Positions 1-7,977 are shown, numbered from the stretch's first letter. The stretch: DNA of 37,851 nt from Planctomycetota bacterium (GCA_014193115.1 BJHQ01000026.1:1-37851); one strand, 5' to 3'. Numbers and translations: made by a program. Notes: generated from the letters alone by a model not told the origin.

Positions 1-2
1 TG

Positions 3-1301
3 GCTGCCTATCGGGCTAACGGTCCTCCCACGGCCGAGGGGCGGGCGCCTGTATTTTTTGTCGTTTGTGCGACATCGGGTCGGTCCGCATGGTGGAACTT
101 GTATGCCTATTGTGGGGGCGATCCGGTGAATCGGGCGGATCCGAGTGGGCTCGATGAAGTTTGGATCAGCGGTGGAACGGTTTATTGGCAACGTGAGAAT
201 CCAGGAACGCTTTGGGATCCCAACGTGGGCCAACCTATAGCTATTGGCACTACTGACGATAATCAATGGATAAGAATCAATAAACAGCATGGTGGCGGTC
301 TGGTTGACTATGGAACCTTGAAGTACCACGCTAGGAAGACCTACAGTGGAAGAGCAGGCGAAACAATCACAGATCAGGGTATGGCCGCAATCGTGCAGGA
401 AGCGCGCGGTGACGGTCGAAACCATGAATATATGCCTTGGATCAGGGGTGCTGAAGGCGCACTCCGTGTTGCTTATGAGCCCGTTGGTCTGGTAAAAACA
501 GGTCTTTATGCCCTTGGATCCGCAGCCACCATGCCGTTTGGTGGTCGTCGTGTTTCCTCAAATGACCTACGCCGAGATGGATTTTTCCCTGATAGCTCTT
601 TATTTTCCAACGCAGCACAGCGACTTGACGAAGGCACTTCGCGGACGCGAGTCGGCTTTGAAGTGGGCAGAGACATTTTCACTCGGGGAAACCCGGCTAC
701 AGGTATTCCACTTGCTGCCTTTGATGTTTATCAAGGCTCGCGCGAAGGTGATCATGCTCGTGTGGGTGGGGCTATAACGGGTCTGGCGATGTATGCAGCG
801 CCTATCGTTCCAAAGGCAAGAGTTTTGGCAAAAGAATGGCAGTCTATTCGCGTTGAGCGTGGCGTTAGTACAATGCAAGCCGTCAACGGAAAAATCGGGA
901 TCATTTTAGCACGCAGACAGCTTGCCCGATCGCAAAAAGGTACACGAGTGGATGATATGAGAATTGAACCAGGCCAGTCAAGTTTCGGTATCACTCCAGA
1001 TGGATGGCGCGCTATGGTGCTGGGGACGAATGATGCAAATCGTGGAATCCGCCATTCAATGAAGGCCGTTTTGCATGAGTACGGGCACGCTCATCAATGG
1101 AATATTTTAGAAGCCATGCAGGGAAGTAATTTGGCCTACAATACCTGGATGAATGCTAGGGCCAATCCCTCCCTTCGCGCTCAATTAGAGTACACGGCAG
1201 AATTATTTGCGATCCAGGAATTGGATGGGGCCGGTATGGCCACTCCATCGGCGATCCTGGATAGCGCGGAATACATGTCAGACTTTTCACCAGGGAGATA
1301 A
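3..1301 (+). CDS. RHS-family protein C-terminus with metallopeptidase-like tail (5' partial)
   Basis: The frame is open to the left edge of the window, so the start lies outside; the TTG at 99 is only the first start-like codon. The segment YAYCGGDPVNRADPSGL (nt 102-152) matches the conserved end of the RHS/YD core (NPVN..DPSGL), after which RHS proteins switch to a variable toxin or effector tail. The roughly 380-residue tail here has no named match that I recognise. It contains HEYGHAHQW (nt 1074-1100), an HExxH zinc-metallopeptidase signature, followed about 30 residues later by an acidic helix (EYTAELFAIQELD) that could supply a third metal ligand. In established RHS biology the core encapsulates and delivers the tail toxin. 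A proteolytic toxin activity here is inference. The few residues upstream of the DPSGL block look unlike usual RHS sequence. The tail is less GC-rich than the core genes downstream, which suggests transfer. Confidence 0.8.
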   Translation, partial: AAYRANGPPTAEGRAPVFFVVCATSGRSAWWNLYAYCGGDPVNRADPSGLDEVWISGGTVYWQRENPGTLWDPNVGQPIAIGTTDDNQWIRINKQHGGGLVDYGTLKYHARKTYSGRAGETITDQGMAAIVQEARGDGRNHEYMPWIRGAEGALRVAYEPVGLVKTGLYALGSAATMPFGGRRVSSNDLRRDGFFPDSSLFSNAAQRLDEGTSRTRVGFEVGRDIFTRGNPATGIPLAAFDVYQGSREGDHARVGGAITGLAMYAAPIVPKARVLAKEWQSIRVERGVSTMQAVNGKIGIILARRQLARSQKGTRVDDMRIEPGQSSFGITPDGWRAMVLGTNDANRGIRHSMKAVLHEYGHAHQWNILEAMQGSNLAYNTWMNARANPSLRAQLEYTAELFAIQELDGAGMATPSAILDSAEYMSDFSPGR

Positions 1302-1310
1302 GGACAAATT

Positions 1311-1523
1311 ATGCGCGTGTCATATTATGTTGAAATGCTCATCGCCATCCGCGGTGACTATGTCGGCAGACCGCAAGGCCTTGCATTCCCGCCACCATCA
1401 TTCGCGATTAAGGGGCTAGAACAAACTACGGGGCAATCGTTTGGATACGATTGGAAAAAATGGGAAGCGTATCTCATTGAGCAAGGGCTATTAACCAAAG
1501 AATGGGAAACAAACAATAAATAA
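1311..1523 (+). CDS. Small protein downstream of RHS tail; candidate immunity protein
   Basis: This 70-residue ORF starts 9 nt after the RHS stop. A GGAG overlaps the end of the RHS gene at a slightly long spacing, so the two are probably co-transcribed. It has no signal peptide or membrane segment. The C-terminal half contains TGQSFGYDWKKWEAYL, which resembles the TGQ.FGYD...W..W motif that ends many HEAT-repeat-like or small proteins in planctomycete-type genomes; that comparison is from memory. Position immediately after an RHS toxin tail is where the cognate immunity gene normally sits, so immunity is the natural hypothesis, but nothing in the sequence proves it. It could also be an unrelated conserved small protein. 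Confidence 0.55.
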   Translation: MRVSYYVEMLIAIRGDYVGRPQGLAFPPPSFAIKGLEQTTGQSFGYDWKKWEAYLIEQGLLTKEWETNNK

Positions 1524-1793
1524 TGAGGATATGTGGAGCTGGGCTGGATCTGAGCTAGCTAGCGAAATACAAGGACAGGCGTGCGCCGGGATAAACCGGC
1601 CGAAACGAGCAGATGGAAGAGCTGCACGTTGAAGGAGTAGCGACCCACAACGACCCCGAGTCATGCGGTTGGCATCGTTCTGTCCAGAAATGCCCCTCTG
1701 CCCAAAAATCCCGGTTTTCCAGTTGGCTGATGGAATCGACTCAAACGAATTGACGGACCGCCAAAGGGTGTTGAGTCTCAACGGGATCAATGC

Positions 1794-2030
1794 TTACCCA
1801 GCTTTTGCTAGCGGTGGAATTGGCGCCGCTGGTTGAGCGGTGTTTTCCAAGACACGCCGCATGCGCTGTTTAGTCAGCATGGAATCGATGACCTGGATGA
1901 CAGCAGTGCGTTCCGTGGGTTCGAGGGTGCCGAGCAATTGCAGGCGTTCTGACAACTCGCGGTCTTCAATGCGGACAGGTTGAAGCGGGTTCTCGTCGGG
2001 GGCCAGCAGGGCATCCACACTGACACGACC
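1794..2030 (-). pseudogene. 3' remnant of an Xre/Cro-type HTH regulator
   Basis: About 78 codons on the minus strand end in TAA at 1794-1796. The translation begins near VSVDALLAPDENP and contains ERLQLLGTLEPTERTAVI followed by IDSMLTKQRMRRVL. This is the recognisable C-terminal part of single-domain Xre regulators: the LGVSVDALL end of the HTH, then a linker and a C-terminal helix. The HTH itself and any start codon are missing. The homology stops exactly where the 285-bp transposase repeat begins (2030/2031), so the gene was truncated there. No matching N-terminal half appears on the far side of the transposase. Confidence 0.6.
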
Positions 2031-2093
2031 CAGGAAAGATAAGGACAGGCATATACTCTTGACTGACCAGCCGATGGTCCCCATGCTGCCGCC

Positions 2094-2327
2094 ATGACCA
2101 CCGCTCGCCGTGATCTCCTCGATCTGTCCCGTCCTGGCTGGGTGCATTGCGTGTCCCGGTGCGTGCGGCGGGCGTTTCTGTGCGGGGATGGCTTTGAGCA
2201 CCGGAAGACGTGGATCGAGGAACGCATTCGTCTGCTTTCCGGTTGTTTCGCTGTCGAAGTGGCTGGTTTCGCGGTGATGTCCAACCATCTGCATGTGGTG
2301 GTGCGGTTTGATCCGCAGGAAAGATAA
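2094..2327 (+). pseudogene. Truncated transposase copy 1 (N-terminal 77 aa)
   Basis: The protein is identical to the first 74 residues of the full transposase at 2664, then reads QER and meets a TAA at the repeat junction. It retains the HUH-like motif NHLHVVV but lacks the WEGRFR and YVDLNPIRA regions, so it cannot be a complete Y1 enzyme. It may still be translated as a short N-terminal fragment. Confidence 0.75.
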
Positions 2328-2378
2328 GGACAGGCATATACTCTTGACTGACCAGCCGATGGTCCCCATGCTGCCGCC

Positions 2379-2612
2379 ATGACCACCGCTCGCCGTGATC
2401 TCCTCGATCTGTCCCGTCCTGGCTGGGTGCATTGCGTGTCCCGGTGCGTGCGGCGGGCGTTTCTGTGCGGGGATGGCTTTGAGCACCGGAAGACGTGGAT
2501 CGAGGAACGCATTCGTCTGCTTTCCGGTTGTTTCGCTGTCGAAGTGGCTGGTTTCGCGGTGATGTCCAACCATCTGCATGTGGTGGTGCGGTTTGATCCG
2601 CAGGAAAGATAA
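2379..2612 (+). pseudogene. Truncated transposase copy 2 (N-terminal 77 aa)
   Basis: This is the second copy of the same fragment, again ending QER-stop at the next repeat junction. Its leader and coding bases match copy 1, and it has no catalytic C-terminal part. Confidence 0.75.
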
Positions 2613-2663
2613 GGACAGGCATATACTCTTGACTGACCAGCCGATGGTCCCCATGCTGCCGCC

Positions 2664-3749
2664 ATGACCACCGCTCGCCGTGATCTCCTCGATCTGTCCC
2701 GTCCTGGCTGGGTGCATTGCGTGTCCCGGTGCGTGCGGCGGGCGTTTCTGTGCGGGGATGGCTTTGAGCACCGGAAGACGTGGATCGAGGAACGCATTCG
2801 TCTGCTTTCCGGTTGTTTCGCTGTCGAAGTGGCTGGTTTCGCGGTGATGTCCAACCATCTGCATGTGGTGGTGCGGTTTGATCCGCAGGGGCCGATGGGC
2901 TGGTCGGCTGAGGATCTGGTGCTTCGATGGTTGACCGCCTATCCGCCCGAGTTCTTCGCGGATGGATCTCCGAAACTGCCGGATGCGGCGGTGATCGCGG
3001 AACTAGCCAAGGATCACGAACTGGTGGAAAAAGCACGGAAACGGCTGGGGGATCTCAGTTGGTTTATGAAGGCGCTCAAAGAACCGATCTCGCGCAGGGC
3101 GAATCGCGAAGACGGTTGCCGAGGAACGTTCTGGGAAGGTCGCTTCCGTTCGACGGCGCTGCTCGATCAGGCGGCGGTGATCGCGGCGATGGTCTATGTC
3201 GATCTCAATCCGATCCGGGCGAAAGTCGCAAAAACTCCTGAAGCATCAGCGGGAACCTCGGTGTCGGCCAGGGCGACGGCGCGCAACCGGCATCGGTCGG
3301 CGGTTCGGGTGCGGCAGCGCGCGAGTTCCACGGCCCAAGCTGACCAGGTGGTGAAAGCTTCCGGCGTGGAGAGCGCAACCACGCCGGAAACCGGTTTGTG
3401 GGTGGCGACGATGGAACGTTGCCGGATCGATGCCGGATTACCCGGTCCTTCGCAGGTGGCGACGTTGACTCCTGATGAGTACCTCACGTTGGTCGATGCT
3501 TCAGGCCGGATCGTTCGAGCGGGAAAGAAGGGTGTCATTCCACCGGAATTGGCACCGATCCTGGCGCGTCTCGATCTGAAGGTTGACGATTGGGTCGATT
3601 TCCTGCTCAGTCCGCGGCAATTGTTGGGCGCAGCGCTTGGCGCGCTTGCCAGCCGGATGGCCGAAGCGACAAGGCGGGGCGTGGATTGGGTGCGAAATTA
3701 CTGCCGGCTGTTCCCGGGTTCGGCGGCGGAGGCAAAGCGGGCGGCGTAA
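2664..3749 (+). CDS. REP-associated Y1 (HUH) transposase
   Basis: This 361-residue protein is the only full-length copy behind the triplicated 5' end. Landmarks are a basic N-terminus (RPGWVHCVSRCVRRAFLCG), the HUH motif in MSNHLHVVVRF (about residues 62-72), GTFWEGRFRS (about 153-162) and VYVDLNPIRAKV (about 175-186), which carries a candidate catalytic Tyr. These are hallmarks of the RAYT/IS200-like Y1_Tnp family, which cleaves single-stranded DNA through a 5'-phosphotyrosine. The C-terminal 160 residues are a lineage-specific extension without motifs I recognise. Such proteins are often domesticated and act on dispersed palindromic repeats, and this window does contain palindromic repeats (15.2, 29.6-30.2 and 35.0 kb). 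No clear terminal inverted or stem-loop ends are visible around it. Confidence 0.88.
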   Translation: MTTARRDLLDLSRPGWVHCVSRCVRRAFLCGDGFEHRKTWIEERIRLLSGCFAVEVAGFAVMSNHLHVVVRFDPQGPMGWSAEDLVLRWLTAYPPEFFADGSPKLPDAAVIAELAKDHELVEKARKRLGDLSWFMKALKEPISRRANREDGCRGTFWEGRFRSTALLDQAAVIAAMVYVDLNPIRAKVAKTPEASAGTSVSARATARNRHRSAVRVRQRASSTAQADQVVKASGVESATTPETGLWVATMERCRIDAGLPGPSQVATLTPDEYLTLVDASGRIVRAGKKGVIPPELAPILARLDLKVDDWVDFLLSPRQLLGAALGALASRMAEATRRGVDWVRNYCRLFPGSAAEAKRAA

Positions 3750-3804
3750 TTAAGTAACACCTATCGGCGATCAGCCGGACCAAAAAAGGCAGGCTGTTCA
3801 AGAG

Positions 3805-3834
3805 TTGAAAGAAGTTACACCGTGGTGGTATTGC
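3805..3834 (+). promoter_or_regulatory. Possible sigma70-type promoter for the Rpn-like gene
   Basis: TTGAAA at 3805-3810, an 18-bp spacer and TATTGC at 3829-3834 resemble a housekeeping promoter. It lies 60 bp before the ATG at 3894. This is a pattern match only. Confidence 0.25.
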
Positions 3835-3893
3835 GGAAAGGTCGATCGCGATGAAATTCGCCATGCAGCCTGACGTGCGAGCTTGCCTGAGGC

Positions 3894-4799
3894 ATGCCCA
3901 GCAGCACCGTCTGGCTTATGACCGACGTTGGGGAGCTGACCGAGGATCGTGGCTTCAAGGCGTTGTTCAGCGCCTACCCGCGGGAGACGGTGGAGGTCTT
4001 CGCTGCGGAGCTGCTGGCCGAGCGCGGCCTGCCCTCCCGGGTCGAGGTACTGGCGCAGGAGTCGGCGCTGCCGGACCTGGGCGACCCGAGTCGCTTTTTG
4101 GATGTGGCGCTTTTGGCATCGTGGCCGGACGGCCAGCAGGTGGTGATCACCTTGATCGAGCACTGGTCCGAGGCGAGGAAGGTCGACCTGCGCCGGGTGC
4201 TGTGGTACGCCGCCGATCTGGCGCTGCGGCACCCGCAAGCCGCGGTGTTTCCGGTTGTCCTCGTCATCGACCCGTCGCCGCGGGATGTCCCCGGACGCCT
4301 GGAAATGCGCGTGGCCGGTCGGGTGACGGTGCTCTTGGATGCGCAGGTGACGCGGATCACGGCCGGAGACGTGCCGCGCCTGCGCGCGCTCCAGAACCGC
4401 GTGGCGGCAACGTTGGCCGTCTTGGCCGCCCAGGATGCGGTCGAGGCGCTGGTGGACTTCGTTCAAGACATGGCCCGCAGCCCAGGCCCGTTGGACGATC
4501 TGGAGCGGTTCCTTCCCTTTGCCATGAAGCTTGCCAGAATGCACGAGTCGGACGCACCCCGCTTCCGGCGCAGGCTTGAGGAGACCGGCATGGTCAACGT
4601 GATCACCGAGATGAAGAACGAAGCTAAAGCCGAAGGCAAGGCCGAAGGCAAAGCCGAAGGCCAGATCAACGAGATCCGTCGCCTGGTCGCGAAAGGCAGG
4701 CTGACCGTCGATGCCGCCCGTGCTGAAATCCGCGAACTTGTTGAAGGTGGCATGATTTCTCAGGACCTCGCCGCGAAGACGCTCGGCCAGCTCGGCTGA
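3894..4799 (+). CDS. Rpn-family PD-(D/E)XK nuclease/transposase-like protein
   Basis: This 301-residue protein has the architecture of the Rpn (recombination-promoting nuclease, 'transposase_31'-like) group. It has an N-terminal helical part (FKALFSAYPRETVEVF), a nuclease-like core with Asp70 (RFLDVALLAS), Glu89 in TLIEHWS and VLWYAADLALRHP, and a C-terminal KAEGKAEGKAEG repeat (nt about 4626-4661) followed by two short helices. In E. coli these proteins are Mg-dependent endonucleases that stimulate recA-independent recombination. The usual EHQS motif reads EHWS here, replacing a normally conserved Gln, so nuclease activity is uncertain. The start could instead be ATG 3918 (MTDVGELTEDRG); neither start has a convincing Shine-Dalgarno sequence. 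Confidence 0.75.
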   Translation: MPSSTVWLMTDVGELTEDRGFKALFSAYPRETVEVFAAELLAERGLPSRVEVLAQESALPDLGDPSRFLDVALLASWPDGQQVVITLIEHWSEARKVDLRRVLWYAADLALRHPQAAVFPVVLVIDPSPRDVPGRLEMRVAGRVTVLLDAQVTRITAGDVPRLRALQNRVAATLAVLAAQDAVEALVDFVQDMARSPGPLDDLERFLPFAMKLARMHESDAPRFRRRLEETGMVNVITEMKNEAKAEGKAEGKAEGQINEIRRLVAKGRLTVDAARAEIRELVEGGMISQDLAAKTLGQLG

Positions 4800-4805
4800 C
4801 GTGCT

Positions 4806-4835
4806 CAATATCCGGTCATAAAGACCGGAGTATTG
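4806..4835 (+). terminator. Hairpin after the Rpn-like gene
   Basis: The left arm CAATATCCGGTC pairs with the right arm GACCGG.A.TATTG around an ATAAA loop, with one bulged base. It lies 7 nt past the stop codon. There is no U-tract, so intrinsic termination is only a possibility. Confidence 0.35.
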
Positions 4836-5158
4836 TTCGGGACCGCTCCAGCTTGGTCAACTACACGAAACCCGAGAGAAAACGCGAGAGTTTTCTGTAA
4901 TCCGCTGGGACCGAAAACCGACGAAGAAGCACCGTAAATTCTTGCAGGGTTCCCCGAGATCCGCGTTCTCCGTTTTGAGCCAGGACGCTTGGTCTCCGGT
5001 CAGGACAGGTCCCCGGCAGTCCGGATTCTCCAATTTTCTGGGGTGGAGAATGGCCCGGGTTATCAATGGGTTCCCGCTTGGAGAGCGGGCGAGATGTGAA
5101 ATGGTCGGAATAACGGGCTGCGTAGAAGCCCTCCGTTTCCCCTGCTGGAACGCCACCT

Positions 5159-5184
5159 CCGTCGCGATGTTTACGCCGCGACGG
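5159..5184 (-). terminator. Hairpin downstream of lpdA
   Basis: CCGTCGCG (5159-5166) and CGCGACGG (5177-5184) form a perfect 8-bp stem with a 10-nt loop, 69 nt beyond the lpdA stop. It could end the tpiA-pdh-lpdA transcript. It has no U-tract. Confidence 0.3.
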
Positions 5185-5252
5185 ATTTCATGGTGAAACA
5201 TCTTCAAAATGACACTCGGCCAAGCTGTTTGCGCTCCGGCAACCCGGAGTCG

Positions 5253-6647
5253 TCACTGGTGCACGCATTCCCCGAGGGCGTCTGCGGCGGCTTCCATCAC
5301 GGCTTCGTGCAGGGTCGGGTGGGCGTGCACGGTGGTCATCAGTTCGGTGGCGGTGGCTTCGAGTTTCATCGCCAGGGCGAGTTCGCCGAGCAGTTCGGTG
5401 GCGTCGTAGCCGGTCAGGTGGGCGCCGATCAGTTGCATGTGCTCCGCGTCGAAGACCAGTTTGACGAAGCCTTCGGGGTGTCCGATGGCCTTGGCTTTGC
5501 CTGAGGCGACGAACTGGAACTTGCCGATCTTGTACGGCCGACCGCGTTCCTTGGCCTTCTTTTCGGTCAGGCCGATCGAAGCGACCTGGGGCTGGCAATA
5601 GGTACAGCCGGGGATCTGGGTGTAGTCGACCGGTTGGGGATGGCCAGTGATGGCAGCGAGGCAGGCCTCGGCTTCGTGGCTGGCCTTGTGGGCGAGCAGT
5701 TGTTTGCCGGCGACATCGCCGATCGCCCAGATGCCGGGGATGTTGGTGGCCAGGTTCTCATCGACGGCGATGAAGCCGCGTTCGTCGAGCTTGACTCCGG
5801 CCCGGTCGAGGCCGAGTCCCTCGGTGTTGGCGAGGAAGCCCACCGCCACCAGGACCTGTTCGGCAGCGATGGTGCTGGACTGGCCGTTGGCTTCGATGTG
5901 GACGATCACCTGGTCGGCCTGGACATCGAGCTTGGTGACCTTGGTGCTGGTGTGGATCGCCACTCCGGCCTTGGTGAACTGGCGCTGGACGAATTGGGCG
6001 ATCTCGGTGTCTTCGATCGGCAGGACCTGGTCCATGACCTCAACCACAGTGACCTGGGTGCCCAAGGTGCTCAGGAAATAGCCGAACTCCATGCCGATGG
6101 CGCCGGCGCCGATCGCAACCAGGGATTTCGGCTTGGTGGTGGTGGCGAGCAGCTGCCGGTAGTTCAGCACGCGTTTGCCGTCGACCGGCAGATGAGGGAA
6201 GCTGCGCACCCGGTGGCCGGTGGCGATGACGATGTGTTTGGCCGACACCTGGCTGGTGGTGCCATCGGACTTGGCGATGGCGACGGTGTCGGCGCTGACG
6301 AATGACGCAGTGCCGCTGAGCACCGTGATCTTGTTCTTCTTCATCAGAAAAGCGACGCCCTTGGACATCGCTTCGGCCACGTCACGGCTGCGTTTCATCA
6401 CCGCGGCGAAGTCGGCGGTGGGTTCGCCGCCGCTGGCCAGGCCGTAGTCCTTGGCGTGGCGCAGGGTGTCGAGGACCTCGGCGGATTTCAGGAGCGCCTT
6501 GGTCGGGATGCAGCCCCAGTTCAGGCAGACGCCGCCGAGGGCCTCCTTTTCGACGACGGCGGCTTTCAGGCCGTGCTGCGCCGCCTTGATCGCGGCGACG
6601 TAGCCGCCGGGACCGGCGCCGATGACGAGGACATCGAAGTCAGGCAT
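5253..6647 (-). CDS. lpdA: Dihydrolipoyl dehydrogenase (E3)
   Basis: This 464-residue flavoprotein disulfide reductase reoxidises the dihydrolipoyl groups of E2 using FAD and NAD+. Visible hallmarks are the FAD dinucleotide motif IGAGPGG (residues 9-15), the redox disulfide Cys41/Cys46 in GGVCLNWGCIPTK, the NAD motif AIGAGAIGMEFG in the middle, the second FAD motif WAIGDVAGKQLLAHKA, and the C-terminal base in HPTLHE (His443, Glu448). The length is normal for the family. It is the last gene of the PDH operon, 28 bp after the E2 stop, which fits E3 assignment to this complex. The ATG at 6647 is preceded by no strong Shine-Dalgarno, so translation may lean on the preceding gene. Confidence 0.97.
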   Translation of the reverse strand: MPDFDVLVIGAGPGGYVAAIKAAQHGLKAAVVEKEALGGVCLNWGCIPTKALLKSAEVLDTLRHAKDYGLASGGEPTADFAAVMKRSRDVAEAMSKGVAFLMKKNKITVLSGTASFVSADTVAIAKSDGTTSQVSAKHIVIATGHRVRSFPHLPVDGKRVLNYRQLLATTTKPKSLVAIGAGAIGMEFGYFLSTLGTQVTVVEVMDQVLPIEDTEIAQFVQRQFTKAGVAIHTSTKVTKLDVQADQVIVHIEANGQSSTIAAEQVLVAVGFLANTEGLGLDRAGVKLDERGFIAVDENLATNIPGIWAIGDVAGKQLLAHKASHEAEACLAAITGHPQPVDYTQIPGCTYCQPQVASIGLTEKKAKERGRPYKIGKFQFVASGKAKAIGHPEGFVKLVFDAEHMQLIGAHLTGYDATELLGELALAMKLEATATELMTTVHAHPTLHEAVMEAAADALGECVHQ

Positions 6648-6675
6648 GGGAATAGCTTTCGCAGGTGATTTAGGC

Positions 6676-7977
6676 TCAGATGAGCAACAGCGCCGGAGCT
6701 TCGAGCAGCTCGCGCAGGGTTTTGAGGAAGGCCGCGGCGTCGGCGCCGTCGACCGCGCGGTGATCGGCGCTGAGGGTCACGGTGAGCTGCTTGCCCGGCA
6801 CCACGGCGCCGGCGCGGACCACGGGGACATCCTTGATGCCGGCCACCGCCAGGATCGCGACCTGGGGCGGGTTGATGATCGCGGTGAACGCGGCGATCCC
6901 GAACATGCCGAGGTTGCTGATGGTGAAGCTGCCGCCTTGGAATTCCGCAGGCGCCAGCCGGCCTTCCTGGGCTTTTTTGGCCAGGGCGCGGACTTCGTCA
7001 CCGATCTGGCGCACGGTCTTGGTATGGGCCCGGGCGACGATCGGCGTGATCAGCCCGTCGGGGATGGCCACCGCGACGCTGATGTCGGCGCTGTCGAATT
7101 GGCGGATGGCGTTGCCCAGCCACGCCGCGTTCAGTTTGGGATGCTGGCGCAGGGCCAGGGCGCTGGCCCGCACCAGCAGGTCGTTGACGGTGATCTTGAC
7201 ATCGGCGGCGGCGAGCTGTTCGCGGAGGTCGGCCAGGCGTTCGGCGGCGATGGTCTCGGACACCGTGAAATGCGGGATCGTCGAAGTCGATTCGAGCAGG
7301 CGTTTGCCGATCACCGAGCGCATCGGCGACAGCGGCAGGTCGGCCTGGGCCGGGCCGTCGGCGCGGCTGAGCTTCAGTTTCGGCTTGGGCGGAGCAGTCG
7401 CCCCGGCCGAGGCGAAGGATGCTGATCCGTCCTTCGCCGCGGCTTCGACATCGCGGCGGAGGATCCGGCCGTCCGGTCCGCTGCCGGTGACCTTGCGCAG
7501 ATCGACGGCGAGGGCCGCGGCAACCTTGGCCGCCACCGGCGAAGCGCGCACGCTTTTCCCGGGTTTTGCAGTTGGTGCCGGGAGCGGCGCCGAAAGGGCA
7601 GCAGCGGTTGGCGCAGAGAGAAGTGCAGGCGCAGGGACCGCGGCCGGCGCCGCAGCGGGAGCTGGGGCCGCCACCGGCGCTGCCAGCGCGGCGTTCTTGG
7701 CCTTTGCTTCGGCGACCGCGGCGGTGGTGTCTTCGCCGGGTTTGGTGGTCAACAAGCCGACCACGGCGTTCACCGGCAGCTGCTGGCCGGCCTCGGCGAG
7801 CAGCACGGCGACGCGCCCTGCGTCGCTGCTCTCCCATTCCAGCACCGCCTTGTCGGTCTGGATCTCGGCGATGACCTGGCCGATGGCGACCTGATCGCCG
7901 GGCTTGATCTTCCACGCCACGAGGGTGCCCTCGGTCATGGTCGGCGACTTGGCGGGCAGGAGGAGTTCGGTGATCAT
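6676..7977 (-). CDS. pdhC: Dihydrolipoyllysine acetyltransferase (PDH E2)
   Basis: This 433-residue E2 core protein transfers acetyl from lipoyl-lysine to CoA. The domains in order are an N-terminal lipoyl domain with the lipoylated Lys43 in QTDKAVLEWE, an Ala/Pro-rich flexible linker (about 85-145), a peripheral-subunit-binding domain (RASPVAAKVAAAL through SGPDGRILRRDVEAA) and the C-terminal catalytic domain ending in SADHRAVDGADAA, with His406 and Asp410 as the CAT-type catalytic pair. The frame stays open upstream to 8187, but the conserved protein begins at MITELLLPAKSPTM. That ATG has a GAGG 8 nt before it and overlaps the toxin stop as ATGA. The neighbours supply E1-alpha, E1-beta and E3, so pyruvate is the likely substrate; another 2-oxoacid cannot be excluded. 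Confidence 0.95.
   Translation of the reverse strand: MITELLLPAKSPTMTEGTLVAWKIKPGDQVAIGQVIAEIQTDKAVLEWESSDAGRVAVLLAEAGQQLPVNAVVGLLTTKPGEDTTAAVAEAKAKNAALAAPVAAPAPAAAPAAVPAPALLSAPTAAALSAPLPAPTAKPGKSVRASPVAAKVAAALAVDLRKVTGSGPDGRILRRDVEAAAKDGSASFASAGATAPPKPKLKLSRADGPAQADLPLSPMRSVIGKRLLESTSTIPHFTVSETIAAERLADLREQLAAADVKITVNDLLVRASALALRQHPKLNAAWLGNAIRQFDSADISVAVAIPDGLITPIVARAHTKTVRQIGDEVRALAKKAQEGRLAPAEFQGGSFTISNLGMFGIAAFTAIINPPQVAILAVAGIKDVPVVRAGAVVPGKQLTVTLSADHRAVDGADAAAFLKTLRELLEAPALLLI

Larger units (their letters stand above)
2031..2889 (+). repeat. Perfect 285-bp direct repeat, three tandem copies
   Basis: Copies lie at 2031-2315, 2316-2600 and 2601-2885, followed by 4 bp (CAGG, 2886-2889) that repeat the start of the unit. 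Each copy contains the 63-bp leader of the transposase, with the phrase AAGGACAGGCATATACTC, and its first 74 codons. The CAGG shared by the unit start and the internal end point is the likely microhomology at which the duplication formed. All copies appear identical, so the event is recent, or else an assembly artefact. Confidence 0.92.
4800..5252. other. Intergenic, no gene seen
   Basis: These 453 bp lie between the convergent ends of the Rpn-like gene and lpdA. Short ORFs on both strands lack start signals and recognisable residues, so I do not call a gene. The stretch holds several inverted repeats: 4806-4835, 4878-4895 (GAAAAC/GTTTTC), 5025-5051 (ATTCTCC/GGAGAAT) and 5159-5184. Confidence 0.6.

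Noticed and set aside
2031..2889. CRISPR array
   Set aside because: Units are 285 bp, contain coding sequence and abut without variable spacers.
1794..3036. Three long minus-strand ORFs running through the triplicated region
   Set aside because: They stay open only because the 285-bp unit is a multiple of three; they repeat themselves exactly and read antisense to the transposase. Only the last 78 codons (1794-2030) of one of them resemble a real protein.
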